Assembly (NCBI GenBank): GCA_030603745.1
Contig: JAUVXE010000006.1
Coordinates: 1-64,000 of the forward strand
DNA length: 64,000 nt
Direction of reading: 5' to 3'
DNA from: Coriobacteriia bacterium
Lineage (GTDB): Bacteria > Actinomycetota > Coriobacteriia > Anaerosomatales > SLCP01
The position numbers and the translations under genes are program-made. The notes beneath the pieces were generated by a model, which made no database searches, was not told the origin of the DNA, and saw only the letters and a program-made list of their open reading frames with translations. Position 1 is the first letter of the stretch. The number at the start of each line of letters is the position of its first letter. This document shows, one piece after another, positions 52,250 to 61,762 of the stretch.

Positions 52250-53109
52250 TGATGACCGAGTCCCGTGGTACCGCCAGCGTGGCCGTCGTGACCGACTCGA
52301 CCTCCGACCTGCCCGCCGCCGAGCGGGAGAGACTCGGGATCCGCGTGGTGCCGCTCAACGTGACGATCGCCGGCGAGACGCTGCTCGACGGGGTACTCAC
52401 GCAGGCCGAGTTCTTCGAGCGCATGGCCGCCGCCCCGCAGCTGCCTACCACCTCGCAGCCCTCGGTGGGGGCGTTCGTCGAGGCCTACGCCGAGGCGCTC
52501 GAGCACGCCGAGGAGGTCGTCTCGATCCACATCTCCTCGGACCTCTCCGGCACGTTCGAGTCGGCCAGCGCCGCCGCCGAGCGGTTCCCAGGCCGTGTGC
52601 ACGTGTTCGACTCGCGCAACCTCTCGATGGGCCTCGGGTTCCAGGTGCTCGCTGCAGCCCGTGCCGCCGTCGCCGGTGCGTCCGCCGCCGACGTGCTCGA
52701 GCATGCCCGCCGTGCACGCGACCGGGTGCAGATGATCGTCGGGCTCGACAAGCTCGACAACCTCGTCAAGGGCGGACGTGTCGGGCGCGTGGCCGGTCTC
52801 GTCGGCGGCATGCTGAGCCTGAAGGTGACGCTCACCGTGAAGGACGGCGCGTTCGAGCCGATCGCCCGCACGCGCGGCGCCAAGGCGGCCCTCGACCACA
52901 CCGTCGAGTGGTGTGCCGAGCGCATGGGGAGCGCGCGCAGGGGAGCGTTCTGCGTGATGCATGCGATGGCGGCCGATCGCGTCGAGTGGCTCCGGGAGGC
53001 CCTCACGTCCCGGTTCGACGTGAGCGAGCTCTACGTGGTCGAGACCGGGTCGGTCATCGCCGCGCACACCGGGACCGGGTGGGGAGTCGCGTTCCTGCCC
53101 GAGGAGTGA
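52249..53109 (+). CDS. DegV family fatty-acid-binding protein
   Basis: A 286-residue protein of the DegV/FakB fold. Typical pieces are VVTDSTSDLP near the start, LPTTSQPSVGAF, SIHISSDLSGTFESA and VGGMLSLKVTL. Relatives bind one fatty acid and present it to a FakA-type kinase, which is not encoded here. Three closely spaced start codons exist (GTG 52246, ATG 52249, ATG 52252); ATG 52249 overlaps the HIT stop. Confidence 0.9.
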   Translation: MMTESRGTASVAVVTDSTSDLPAAERERLGIRVVPLNVTIAGETLLDGVLTQAEFFERMAAAPQLPTTSQPSVGAFVEAYAEALEHAEEVVSIHISSDLSGTFESASAAAERFPGRVHVFDSRNLSMGLGFQVLAAARAAVAGASAADVLEHARRARDRVQMIVGLDKLDNLVKGGRVGRVAGLVGGMLSLKVTLTVKDGAFEPIARTRGAKAALDHTVEWCAERMGSARRGAFCVMHAMAADRVEWLREALTSRFDVSELYVVETGSVIAAHTGTGWGVAFLPEE

Positions 53110-53111
53110 GC

Positions 53112-54710
53112 GTGCCCTCGCGCGTGCGCGTCACGTTCCTGCCCGCGGGGCTGACCGCGGAGGTCGCGCCCGGCACCACGGTGCTGGCCGCTGCCGCCGA
53201 GGCGGGGTTGCTCATCCCGGCCCCCTGTGGGGGGCGCGGCGCCTGTGGCCGGTGCGCGGTGCGCGTCGAGTCGGGCGCGCTGGCGCCGCCGGATGAGCGC
53301 GAGACCGCCGCGCTCGAGCGCGCGGGATCGCCCGACGCTTCCCTCCGGCTTGCCTGCATGGCCGTGGTCACGGGGGCGGTGAGCGTCCGCACGCGCGGGG
53401 CGACGACCTCGCCGGCAGTCCGTCCTGGCGGCGGCACCGGGGTCGAGACCGCCGGCGCGCGCATGGTCGCCGCGGTCGACCTCGGCACGACGGGTGTCTC
53501 CGCGGCGGTGCTCGACGCCTCATCGGGTGCGCGCCTCGGCGTGGCGAGCGTGCCGAACGCGCAGGCCGTCAGGGGCGCCGACGTACTCTCGCGCATCGCG
53601 TACGCGCTGGCCGGCGGCGCCGATGAGCTGCGGGAGGCCGCCGAACGGTCGGTGCTCGCGGCCCTCGCGGCCGCCGGCGGGGGCGCGGTCACGGACGGGG
53701 CGCCCACCTTCGAGCGGGTGGTCGTCGCGGGCAACACCGGCATGGTGTCGCTCCTGGCCGGCGCCGACACCGCCGGGCTGGCGTCGCATCCCTTCACCCA
53801 CGGCCTGCCCCGCACCGGTCCGCTCACCCGCACTCCGCTCGCCGAGGCGCTCCCCGGCGCCGAGATCCTCCTGGTCCCGCCCGTCGCCGCGTTCGTGGGT
53901 GGCGACCTCACTGCCGGACTGATCGCCGAGGGTCTCGCCGAGGCTGCCGACGGGGTCGCCTACCTCGACATCGGCACCAACGCCGAGGTCGCCGTCTTCG
54001 AGGCGGGCGAGGCGTGGGTGACCTCCGCGCCTGCGGGGCCGGCCTTCGAGGGGTGGGGCATCTCGTGCGGCGGGAGCGCGGGGCCAGGCGGGATCGTCGC
54101 GGTCGAGTGGGGCAGGCCCGGGTGGCGGCCGGTCGTCGCGGGAGGCGGGTCAGCCGCCCACCTCACGGGCTCGGGTCTCCTCTCGGGCGTGGCGGCCCTC
54201 CGTGGCTCCGGACACCTCGCGCCCGACGGGCTCCTCGGCGAGGGGGGTCCGTTCGCCGCGCGCCTGTTCACGCTCCCCGACGGCGTTCGGGCGTTCGCGC
54301 TCGGGGGGGACCCGGCGGAGCGCTCGGTCTACCTGTCCCAGCTCGACATCCGCGCGTTCCAGTACGCCAAGGCGGCGGTGCGCGTCGCACTCGAGGGCTG
54401 CGTGGAGGCGGCGGGCCGCCGGGCCCCGATCGAGGCGTACGTCCTCGCGGGCGCGTTCGGGGGCGCGTTGGCCGAGGAGGACCTGATCGCGACCGGGGTC
54501 GTCCCGCGGGAGGCCGCCGGGCGGGTCCGGCACGCGGGAGGGGCCGCGCTCGAGGGCGCGGCGGCGATCGCTCTCGACCCGGGGCTCCTCGGCGTGGCGG
54601 AGCGGTTCTCCGCGATGGTCCGCCACGTCGACCTCGCGGCGGGCGCCTCGTTCAGCGAGCGGTTCGTCGCCGCGACGCGTCTCGAGCCATACACGCTCGA
54701 ACGGGTCTGA
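53112..54710 (+). CDS. RACo-like 2Fe-2S protein with ASKHA domain (DUF4445)
   Basis: A 532-residue protein. Residues 1-95 are a plant-type [2Fe-2S] ferredoxin with Cys39, Cys45, Cys48 and Cys82. After a Gly/Thr-rich linker, the rest is the ASKHA ATPase-like domain with AVDLGTTGVSAAVLD, VAGNTGMVSLLAG, AYLDIGTNAEVAVF and AGAFGGALAEEDL. RACo proteins reactivate corrinoid proteins of methyltransferase systems by ATP-driven reduction of Co(II). No corrinoid methyltransferase is nearby; B12 use is seen only at 22581. GTG at 53112 is 2 bases after the DegV stop; the upstream frame is a shadow. Confidence 0.9.
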   Translation: MPSRVRVTFLPAGLTAEVAPGTTVLAAAAEAGLLIPAPCGGRGACGRCAVRVESGALAPPDERETAALERAGSPDASLRLACMAVVTGAVSVRTRGATTSPAVRPGGGTGVETAGARMVAAVDLGTTGVSAAVLDASSGARLGVASVPNAQAVRGADVLSRIAYALAGGADELREAAERSVLAALAAAGGGAVTDGAPTFERVVVAGNTGMVSLLAGADTAGLASHPFTHGLPRTGPLTRTPLAEALPGAEILLVPPVAAFVGGDLTAGLIAEGLAEAADGVAYLDIGTNAEVAVFEAGEAWVTSAPAGPAFEGWGISCGGSAGPGGIVAVEWGRPGWRPVVAGGGSAAHLTGSGLLSGVAALRGSGHLAPDGLLGEGGPFAARLFTLPDGVRAFALGGDPAERSVYLSQLDIRAFQYAKAAVRVALEGCVEAAGRRAPIEAYVLAGAFGGALAEEDLIATGVVPREAAGRVRHAGGAALEGAAAIALDPGLLGVAERFSAMVRHVDLAAGASFSERFVAATRLEPYTLERV

Positions 54711-54718
54711 GATACGCG

Positions 54719-54746
54719 AAGGCCCCGGCCTTCGGGCCGGGGCCTT
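54719..54746 (+). terminator. Terminator after RACo-like gene
   Basis: AAGGCCCCGGCC, TTCG tetraloop, GGCCGGGGCCTT: a perfect 12-bp stem. The loop is the stable UUCG type and the sequence beyond is only weakly T-rich. Confidence 0.85.
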
Positions 54747-55215
54747 GCCATTCCTTCCCCTGCTCTTACCCCTGAGCTTCTGGCGGTCGTGCGCGGGCTG
54801 CCTGGAGCCTGCTCACACGTCGCGATGCCGGTCGTCGACGTCCGCCCCGTTGCCAACCGGATCCCCCGGAAGGCGTTTCGCTGGGAAGGGAAACTGTCCT
54901 GCAGTGAAACTTACCCGAAACACGGCGGGGTTGCAACATTTGTTACAAGGGATTCTCATCGTGCTCCGGCGTTCCGCTGGACGGGGGCGGCGCACGCGGC
55001 ACGCCGGGGGCGGGCGCTGCCGTCCACCGAGCGCATGCGACCGCCCACCAGATTACAGGGGAGCGTTCGGCGCCGTCACTCAGTAGGATGTCGGGTACCA
55101 TCCGTGACCACCCGCGAGGCGCCCCTTCACCGCGCCGACCGGGCCACCGTCCTTAGGGGAGCCGTGGACGGGGTCACGCCCCAGACCTGAGACCGTTGGA
55201 CGAAGGAGGCCGTTC
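54747..55215 (+). promoter_or_regulatory. 469-base non-coding region before acetyl-CoA synthetase
   Basis: No gene is supported here: short open frames lack ribosome sites and family sequence. Notable content is the AT-rich inverted repeat TTGCAACATTTGTTACAA at 54931-54948 (arms TTGCAAC/GTTACAA, one mismatch), which resembles a CRP/FNR-family site. A TAGGAT at 55084-55089 may be a -10. CCGTCC...GGACGG near 55147-55171 could form a hairpin in the leader. The Shine-Dalgarno GAAGGAGG sits at the end. I recognise no riboswitch. Confidence 0.5.
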
Positions 55216-57207
55216 ATGACTGACGAGTCCACATCGATCGAATCGTTGATGAAAGAGCTCCGGGTCGTCGATCCGCCCGAGTGGGTGCGCGAGAGGGCGC
55301 ACATCAAGTCGATGGACGAGTACGAGGAGATGTACCGTCGCTCCGTGGAGGACCCCGAGGGCTTCTGGGCCGAGCAGGCCGAGGAGTTCCTCTACTGGCA
55401 CAAGAAGTGGGACACGGTCCTCGACTACGAGTTCGAGACGCCCCGCGTCGAGTGGTTCAAGGGCGGCAAGACCAACGTCGCCTACAACTGCATCGACCGC
55501 CACCTCACCACCTGGCGGCGCAACAAGGCCGCGCTCATCTGGGAGAGCGACGAGGGCCGTACCAAGATGTACACCTACCAGTCGCTCTACTACAAGGTGT
55601 GCCGCTTCGCCAACGTGCTCAAGAAGCACGGGATCAAGAAGGGCGACCGGGTCGCCATCTACCTGCCGATGGTGCCGGAGCTGCCGATCGTCATGCTGGC
55701 CTGTGCCCGCATCGGCGCCATCCACTCGGTCGTCTTCGGCGGGTTCTCCGCCCAGGCGCTGCGCGACCGCATCCAGGACTGCGGCGCCAAGATGCTCGTC
55801 ACCGCCGACGAGGGTATCCGCGGCGGGCGCATCGTCCCGCTCAAGGCCGAGGCCGACACGGCGCTCCTCGAGTGCCCCTCGATCGAGTCGGTCATCGTGG
55901 TCTCGCGCGCTCAGACCCGGGTCGACATGGAGCCGGGCCGCGACTTCTGGTATCACGAGGAGGTGCGCGCGAGCGACGTCAGCCAGCACTGCGACATCGA
56001 GTGGGTCGACGCCGAGGACCCGCTCTTCATCCTCTACACCTCGGGTTCGACCGGCAAGCCCAAGGGCGTGCTGCACACGACCGCCGGCTACCTGCTCTAC
56101 GCGGCGATGACCTTCAAGTACACCTTCGACTACCGCGACGAGGACGTCTTCTGGTGCACCGCCGACATCGGGTGGGTCACCGGTCACTCCTACATCGTCT
56201 ACGGCCCGCTCGCGACCGGAGCGACCTCGGTCATGTTCGAGGGCGTGCCCACCTACCCGGACGCCGGCCGCTTCTGGCAGGTGTGCGAGAAGCACGGCGT
56301 GAACCAGTTCTACACCGCTCCCACCGCGATCCGCGCCCTTATGAAGTCGGGCGAGGAGTGGCCGGCGAAGTACGACCTGTCGAGCCTGCGGGTCCTCGGC
56401 ACGGTGGGCGAGCCGATCAACCCCGAGGCGTGGATGTGGTACTACAAGAACATCGGCCGCGAGCGGGTGCCGATCGTCGACACCTACTGGCAGACGGAGA
56501 CCGGCGGGCACATCATCACCAACCTGCCCGGCGCGACCCCGCAAAAGCCCGGCTCGGCGACGCGTCCGTTCTTCGGCGTCCGTCCCGTCGTGCTCAACGA
56601 GGACGGCACGCCCACGCCCGAAGGTTCCGGCGGCCGCCTGTGCATCGAGTTCCCCTGGCCCGGCATGCTGCGCGGCACCTGGGGCGACCCGGACAACGCG
56701 CGGGTCAAGGAGGTCTACTTCACGACCTTCCCCGGCAAGTACTTCACCGGGGACGGCGCGCGCAAGGACGAGGACGGCTACTTCTGGCTCCTCGGCCGGG
56801 TCGACGACGTCATCAACGTCTCGGGCCACCGGATGGGCACCGCAGAGGTCGAGAGCGCGCTCGTCAGCCACCAGTCCGTCGCCGAGGCGGCGGTCGTCGG
56901 GTTCCCGCACGACATCAAGGGTGAGGGCATCTACGCGTACGTGATCCTCAAGACAGGCCAGGAGGCCACCGACGACCTCAACATGATGCTCTCCGGTCAT
57001 GTGCGCGAGGAGATCGGGCCGATCGCCAAGCCGGACCACATCCACTTCGTGCCTGAACTGCCCAAGACCCGCTCCGGCAAGATCATGCGCCGCATCCTGC
57101 GCAAGATCGCCGCCGGCGAGACGGACATGGAGGCCTTCGGCGACATCTCGACGCTGGCCGATCCGTCGATCGTGAAGACCATCCTCGAGACCCGTCCGGG
57201 CCGCTAG
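55216..57207 (+). CDS. acs: Acetyl-CoA synthetase (AMP-forming)
   Basis: A 663-residue adenylate-forming enzyme making acetyl-CoA from acetate, ATP and CoA. Seen are the P-loop-like [11 protein letters not shown] near residue 275, [12 protein letters not shown] near residue 420, and the C-terminal hinge region with the regulatory lysine in [11 protein letters not shown]. Length and the N-terminal [17 protein letters not shown] fit Acs rather than other acyl-CoA synthetases, though propionate may also be used. ATG at 55216 follows GAAGGAGG. A long leader with a possible CRP/FNR site precedes it and a terminator follows. Confidence 0.94.
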   Translation: MTDESTSIESLMKELRVVDPPEWVRERAHIKSMDEYEEMYRRSVEDPEGFWAEQAEEFLYWHKKWDTVLDYEFETPRVEWFKGGKTNVAYNCIDRHLTTWRRNKAALIWESDEGRTKMYTYQSLYYKVCRFANVLKKHGIKKGDRVAIYLPMVPELPIVMLACARIGAIHSVVFGGFSAQALRDRIQDCGAKMLVTADEGIRGGRIVPLKAEADTALLECPSIESVIVVSRAQTRVDMEPGRDFWYHEEVRASDVSQHCDIEWVDAEDPLFILYTSGSTGKPKGVLHTTAGYLLYAAMTFKYTFDYRDEDVFWCTADIGWVTGHSYIVYGPLATGATSVMFEGVPTYPDAGRFWQVCEKHGVNQFYTAPTAIRALMKSGEEWPAKYDLSSLRVLGTVGEPINPEAWMWYYKNIGRERVPIVDTYWQTETGGHIITNLPGATPQKPGSATRPFFGVRPVVLNEDGTPTPEGSGGRLCIEFPWPGMLRGTWGDPDNARVKEVYFTTFPGKYFTGDGARKDEDGYFWLLGRVDDVINVSGHRMGTAEVESALVSHQSVAEAAVVGFPHDIKGEGIYAYVILKTGQEATDDLNMMLSGHVREEIGPIAKPDHIHFVPELPKTRSGKIMRRILRKIAAGETDMEAFGDISTLADPSIVKTILETRPGR

Positions 57208-57239
57208 CGCCCCAGCCGTATCGACCAGGAACGCACCAG

Positions 57240-57280
57240 GAAGCGGGTCCCGCCTCACCGAGGCCAGGGGCCCGCTTCTT
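57240..57280 (+). terminator. Terminator after acs
   Basis: GAAGCGGGTCCC pairs with GGGCCCGCTTC around a nested GCCTC/GAGGC stem, ending in TT. A TAGACT at 57285-57290 just past it may be the -10 box of hemE. Confidence 0.75.
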
Positions 57281-57335
57281 GGTGTAGACTTCAGAGCGGT
57301 TTCTTCTTCGGCCGGTAACGAAAGGAAACACGACG

Positions 57336-58391
57336 ATGGCCTACGACGACCTCTTCCTGCGCGCGTGTCGCAGGGAGCCGACCGAGCGCACGCCGATGTG
57401 GATGATGCGGCAGGCGGGGCGCTACATGCCCGAGTACCGGGCGATCCGCGAGAACCACGACTTCCTCACCATGTGCAAGACCCCCGAGCTCGCGGTCGAG
57501 GTGACCTTGCAGCCGGTGGACCTCATCGGCGTGGACGCGGCGATACTCTTCGCCGACATCCTGCTGCCGCTCGAGGGGATGGGGCTCGAACTCGCCTTCG
57601 CCAAGCACGAGGGTCCGGTGATCGGCAACCCGGTGCGCGACCGCTCCGACGTCCGCAACCTGCGTGTCGCCGACCCGGTCGCGGACACCGGCTACGTCAT
57701 GGAGGCGATCCGCCAGCTGCGGCACGAGCTGCGCGACAAAGTGCCGCTCATCGGGTTTGCCGGCGCGCCGTTCACGCTCGCGTCCTACATGATCGAGGGC
57801 GGGTCGACGCGGGCCTACATCAAGTGCAAGTCACTGATGTGGAGCGACCCGCAGGCGTGGGACGAGCTCATGACGGTCACGACCGACACGGTGATCGCCT
57901 ACCTGCTCGCCCAGATCGAAGCCGGCGCGCAGGCGGTCCAGGTGTTCGACTCATGGGTCGGGTTCCTCTCGCCCTCGGACTACGAACGCTCGGTCCTGCC
58001 GCACACGACCCGGCTGATCGCCGAGGTCAGCAAGGCCGGTGTCCCGGTCATCAACTTCGCGAACAACGCCGCGGCCATGCTCTCGAAGGTCAAGCGGGCC
58101 GGAGGCGACGTGATCGGTCTCGACTGGCGGGTGGATATCGGTGACGCCGCCGAGTGGATCGGCCCCGACTTCGCCATCCAGGGCAACCTCGATCCGATGA
58201 CGCTGTTCGCACCGGTCGAGGTGATCGAGGCCAAGGCACGGGAGGTGCTCGAGAAGGTCGGGACCCGACCGGGCCACATCTTCAACCTCGGCCATGGGAT
58301 CCACAAGGACACCGATCCCGAGCACGCCAAGGCGCTCGTGCGAGCCGTCCGCGAACACTCGAGCAGGATCAGGGGAGGCGGTGTGGCGTGA
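57336..58391 (+). CDS. hemE: Uroporphyrinogen decarboxylase
   Basis: A 351-residue TIM-barrel enzyme that removes the four acetate carboxyls of uroporphyrinogen III to give coproporphyrinogen III. The diagnostic N-terminal motif MMRQAGRYMPEYR (residues 14-26) is present, as are AAILFADILLPLEGMG with the catalytic Asp, GFAGAPFTLASYMIEGG and FNLGHGIHKDTDPEH. ATG at 57336 follows AAAGGAAA. Overlaps hemH by GTGA; hemE-hemH-hemY is an operon. Confidence 0.95.
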   Translation: MAYDDLFLRACRREPTERTPMWMMRQAGRYMPEYRAIRENHDFLTMCKTPELAVEVTLQPVDLIGVDAAILFADILLPLEGMGLELAFAKHEGPVIGNPVRDRSDVRNLRVADPVADTGYVMEAIRQLRHELRDKVPLIGFAGAPFTLASYMIEGGSTRAYIKCKSLMWSDPQAWDELMTVTTDTVIAYLLAQIEAGAQAVQVFDSWVGFLSPSDYERSVLPHTTRLIAEVSKAGVPVINFANNAAAMLSKVKRAGGDVIGLDWRVDIGDAAEWIGPDFAIQGNLDPMTLFAPVEVIEAKAREVLEKVGTRPGHIFNLGHGIHKDTDPEHAKALVRAVREHSSRIRGGGVA

Positions 58392-59380
58392 GCGAGGAGA
58401 AGCGTCCGACCAGCGCGGTGCTGCTGCTCGGGTTCGGTGGGCCGGACTCGCTCGAGGCGATCGCGCCCTTCATGACGAACCTCATGGGCCGCGAGCCCTC
58501 CGAGGAGCTCCTCGAGCAGGTCACGCTCCGCTATCTCGCCGTGGGCGGCGCATCCCCGCTTCCCGCGGTCGCCCAGCAGATCGCGCAGGGCATCGAGGCG
58601 AAGCTGCTCTCCGAGGGGGTGCAGGCCCCGGTCGCGATCGGCATGCGCTACTGGCATCCCTTCATCGGCGACGTGCTGCGGGGGATGTACGAGTGGGGTA
58701 TCCGCAAGGTGGTCACCGTCTCGCTCTCGCCGTTCGAGACGGCGGTCGCCACGGGAGCGTACCGCGAGGCCATCGAAGCGGTGCTCCCCGAGCTGCCCGG
58801 CCTCGAGATCGTGGAGGCCCCGCCCCTCGGCGCTATGCAGGCGTACAGCGGCATGGTGGTCGCGGGCGTCGTGGATGCGCTCACCAACCTCAAGGAGGTC
58901 GAGCCGCTGCTCGCGGTGTTCACCGCGCACAGTCTCCCTGTCGAGGACCTCGCCGATGACGACCCGTACGTCGGGCAGATCCGCTGGATGGTCGACGGCG
59001 TGGTCGAGAGCCTCGGGATGCCGATCGGGGAGGAGCTCGACGGTTCGGGCGAGCGTCTTCCGGGCATCCGCGGGTACGGCAACCTGCGCGACCCCCAGCC
59101 GTGGGTGTTCGCCTACCAGTCCAAGGGCGAGCGGGGCGGCGAGTGGCTCGGCCCGGACATCGACGACGTGGTCGACGCGGCGATCGAGGGCGGCTTCAAG
59201 GGTATCGCGGTCTGTCCCATCGCGTTCGCGACCGACCACCTCGAGACCCTCTACGACCTCGACATCGTGCTCGCGGGCAAGGTGCTGGAGGCGGGACTCG
59301 AGTTCTCGCGGGCGCCTGTGCCCAACGACGATTCGATCCTCATCGACGGCATCGCCGGCGAGGTCGAACCGCTGCTCTGA
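58388..59380 (+). CDS. hemH: Ferrochelatase (probably coproporphyrin ferrochelatase)
   Basis: A 330-residue chelatase inserting Fe2+ into a porphyrin. The catalytic His is in FTAHSLPVED near residue 185 and the acidic metal site in FATDHLETLYDLD near residue 280. In Gram-positive bacteria with a HemY-type oxidase alongside, the natural substrate is usually coproporphyrin III, so CpfC activity is likely. GTG at 58388 overlaps the hemE stop; longer upstream frames are shadows of hemE. Confidence 0.93.
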   Translation: MSEEKRPTSAVLLLGFGGPDSLEAIAPFMTNLMGREPSEELLEQVTLRYLAVGGASPLPAVAQQIAQGIEAKLLSEGVQAPVAIGMRYWHPFIGDVLRGMYEWGIRKVVTVSLSPFETAVATGAYREAIEAVLPELPGLEIVEAPPLGAMQAYSGMVVAGVVDALTNLKEVEPLLAVFTAHSLPVEDLADDDPYVGQIRWMVDGVVESLGMPIGEELDGSGERLPGIRGYGNLRDPQPWVFAYQSKGERGGEWLGPDIDDVVDAAIEGGFKGIAVCPIAFATDHLETLYDLDIVLAGKVLEAGLEFSRAPVPNDDSILIDGIAGEVEPLL

Positions 59381-59428
59381 GGCAGGGCGCGTGACCGCGG
59401 GTACGACGACGAGAGGCGGGGAGCCCAG

Positions 59429-60916
59429 GTGAGACGAGTCATCATCATCGGCGGAGGCGTGGCGGGCCTCGGCGCGGCGTACAAGGTCGCCCGTGCCGCC
59501 GCGGAGGGTCACGACGTCACGTTCGAACTCGTCGAGAAGGACCCGCGCCTCGGCGGTAAGGTGCTCACCGAGACCGTGGACGGCTTCGTCGTCGACGGCG
59601 GCCCGGACTGCTTCCTGACCGAGAAGCCCGCGGTGCACCGGATCGCCAAGCTCACCGGGATCTTCGACGACGAGCTTCCCACCGATGACGCGCGGAAGCG
59701 CACGTTCATCCTCTCACGCGGCCGGCTCCATGACCTGCCCGACGGCGTCATGATGTTCGCCCCCACCAAGTTCTGGCCGTTCGCCACGACCGGCCTGTTC
59801 TCCTGGCCGGGCAAGATCCGCATGGGCGCCGACCTTCTGATCCCGCGCAGGGAGCGGTGGGCCGAGGGCGAGACCGCGGCCGACCACGACGAGACCCTCG
59901 AGAGCTTCGTGGTGCGCCGGATGGGCCGCGAGTGTCTCGACCGCCTCGCTGAGCCCCTCGTGGGGGGCGTGCACGCCTCGGATCCCGCCAAGATGAGCCT
60001 CGCCGCCACGTTCCCCCGGCTGCTCGAGATGGAGCAGACCTACGGCGGCATGATCAAGGGGTTCGTCGCGGCCCGCAAGAAGGTCGCCGAGATGCGCAAG
60101 AAGTACCCGCCCAAGCCGGGCGCCAAGCAGCGCACCTTCTTCACCTCGTTCGAGGCCGGGATGGGGCAGCTCGTCGACGCGATGGCCGACGCCGCGGGCC
60201 GAGAGCGCATCCGGACCGGGACGGGCGTGGCCGAGGTGGCGCGCGACGGCGCGGTATGGCGGGTCGTGCTGGACGACGGCACCTCCCTTACCGGTGACGC
60301 GGTCATCGTGGCCACCGAGAGCTGGGCGGCCGAGTCTCTCGTCCGGCCGGTCGACGCCGGTATCGCCGATGCGCTCGCCGGCATCGAGCACTCCTCTTCG
60401 GCGACGGTCTCGCTCGCGTTCGACGAGTCAGACGTCGGCATCGACATGGACGCGTTCGGCGTGCTCTGCCCTCTCATCGAGGGGCGGTCGCTCATGGCGG
60501 CGACCTTCTCCTCGACCAAGTGGCCGGGTCGCGCCCCTGAGGGTCGGGTGCTGCTCCGCGGGTTCGTCGGCGGGCCACACAACCAGGCGATCATGGCCGA
60601 GAGCGACGAGGCGCTCGTCGGGATCGTGCTCTCGGAGCTGCGCGACATCCTCGGCGTGAAGGGGGAGCCGCTCATGAGTCGCGTCTACCGGTGGGAGCGG
60701 GGGATGCCGCAGTACACCCTCGGCCATCTCGCCCGGATCTCGACCATCGAGCAGCGCAGCGCCCAGGTCGGCGGCCTGGCGCTTGCGGGCGGGTCGTACC
60801 GCGGCGTCGGCCTGCCCAACTGCATCGAGAGCGGCGAGCGCGCGGTGAGCACGGTGCTGGGCGAGTGGGGCATCACGCTCGCCGAGGACGCCGAGGAGCA
60901 GAAGCGCTACTACTAG
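59429..60916 (+). CDS. hemY: Copro-/protoporphyrinogen oxidase (HemY type)
   Basis: A 495-residue flavoprotein oxidising porphyrinogen to porphyrin. The FAD-binding VIIIGGGVAGLGAAY is at residues 4-18 and GGSYRGVGLPNCIESG near residue 455 is the C-terminal FAD motif; PLVGGVHASDPAKMS is the family signature. Beside hemE and hemH it is probably the coproporphyrinogen oxidase CgoX. GTG at 59429 follows GGGGAGCCCAGG. It needs an electron acceptor such as O2, a point of tension with the anaerobic traits. The stop codon overlaps that of the convergent next gene (CTAG). Confidence 0.92.
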   Translation: MRRVIIIGGGVAGLGAAYKVARAAAEGHDVTFELVEKDPRLGGKVLTETVDGFVVDGGPDCFLTEKPAVHRIAKLTGIFDDELPTDDARKRTFILSRGRLHDLPDGVMMFAPTKFWPFATTGLFSWPGKIRMGADLLIPRRERWAEGETAADHDETLESFVVRRMGRECLDRLAEPLVGGVHASDPAKMSLAATFPRLLEMEQTYGGMIKGFVAARKKVAEMRKKYPPKPGAKQRTFFTSFEAGMGQLVDAMADAAGRERIRTGTGVAEVARDGAVWRVVLDDGTSLTGDAVIVATESWAAESLVRPVDAGIADALAGIEHSSSATVSLAFDESDVGIDMDAFGVLCPLIEGRSLMAATFSSTKWPGRAPEGRVLLRGFVGGPHNQAIMAESDEALVGIVLSELRDILGVKGEPLMSRVYRWERGMPQYTLGHLARISTIEQRSAQVGGLALAGGSYRGVGLPNCIESGERAVSTVLGEWGITLAEDAEEQKRYY

Positions 60917-61743
60917 GCGCCGCCCGAGGGATGCTCGGCTCCGACCCGCCGGACCACGTCGAGCATGAGCGGGTGCAGCGCCGGGTTCGCCGTGATGATC
61001 CCCGCCGAGGAGGTCGTCCACTCCTCGCCGTCGACGCCGGTCGCCACGGCGCCCGCCTCGCGGCAGATCACCACGCCCGCCGCCATGTCCCACGGCTTGA
61101 GGCCGTACTCCCAGAAACCGTCGGCGCGTCCGAGCGCGACGTGGCAGCAGTCGATCGCCGCGGAGCCGTCGCGCCGGATGCCGTGCACCGGCGAGCGGAG
61201 GAACGTCGCGAGCACCGCGAGCTGGCGGTCGAGCGGGGCGCCGCGGTCGTATGGGAAGCCGGTGACGAGCAGCGCCTGGTCGAGCCGGGCCGTCTCGGCG
61301 CAGCGCACGCGCCGGTCGCCCAGGTACGCGCCGAGGCCATCGGCCGCCGAGACCGTCTCGTCGAGCACCACGTTCGCCACGGCGCCGGCGACCGGCCTGC
61401 CGTCGCGGAGCAGCGCGACCGCGACCGAGTAGCAGGGGAACCCGTGCACGAACGAGGTGGTCCCGTCGAGCGGGTCGACGACCCATACCTCGGCGTCGTC
61501 AAGGCCGCCCCGGGTCGCCCCGGCGAGGTCGTAGACCTCCTCCTCCTCGATCACGAAGCGTGCCGAGGGATCGGCGTCGTGGATGGCACGGGCGACCGCG
61601 ACGCCCGCCGCGATGTCGGTGTCGGTCACGAGGTCGGTCGCCGAGGACTTCGAGCGGACCTCGCCCATCGCCGAGGCGCGCTCCCGGATCGTGGATGCGC
61701 CCGCGGCCGCGGCGAGCCGGCAGAGCATCAGTTCGTCACGCAT
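60913..61743 (-). CDS. Inositol monophosphatase family protein
   Basis: A 276-residue Mg-dependent phosphatase. The metal-site motifs are complete: IEEEE near residue 65, VVDPLDGTTSFVHGFP near residue 88 and KPWDMAAGVVICREAG near residue 215. Substrates may be inositol phosphate, histidinol phosphate or similar. The start at 61743 is chosen because a GAGGAGG complement stands right upstream; 29 further in-frame residues belong to the hydrogenase-protease gene end. It lies 19 bases after that gene on the minus strand. Confidence 0.9.
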   Translation of the reverse strand: MRDELMLCRLAAAAGASTIRERASAMGEVRSKSSATDLVTDTDIAAGVAVARAIHDADPSARFVIEEEEVYDLAGATRGGLDDAEVWVVDPLDGTTSFVHGFPCYSVAVALLRDGRPVAGAVANVVLDETVSAADGLGAYLGDRRVRCAETARLDQALLVTGFPYDRGAPLDRQLAVLATFLRSPVHGIRRDGSAAIDCCHVALGRADGFWEYGLKPWDMAAGVVICREAGAVATGVDGEEWTTSSAGIITANPALHPLMLDVVRRVGAEHPSGGA

Positions 61744-61762
61744 GGGGCCTCCTCGGCGGGTC

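Noticed and set aside
54745-55190. Short open frames in the acs leader
   Set aside because: They lack ribosome sites, overlap each other in several frames, and carry a regulatory-looking AT-rich palindrome. No family pattern is seen.
60912-60916. Convergent stop codons of hemY and the phosphatase gene sharing CTAG
   Set aside because: Overlapping stops of convergent genes are ordinary in compact genomes. No terminator is visible, but nothing suggests a special mechanism.
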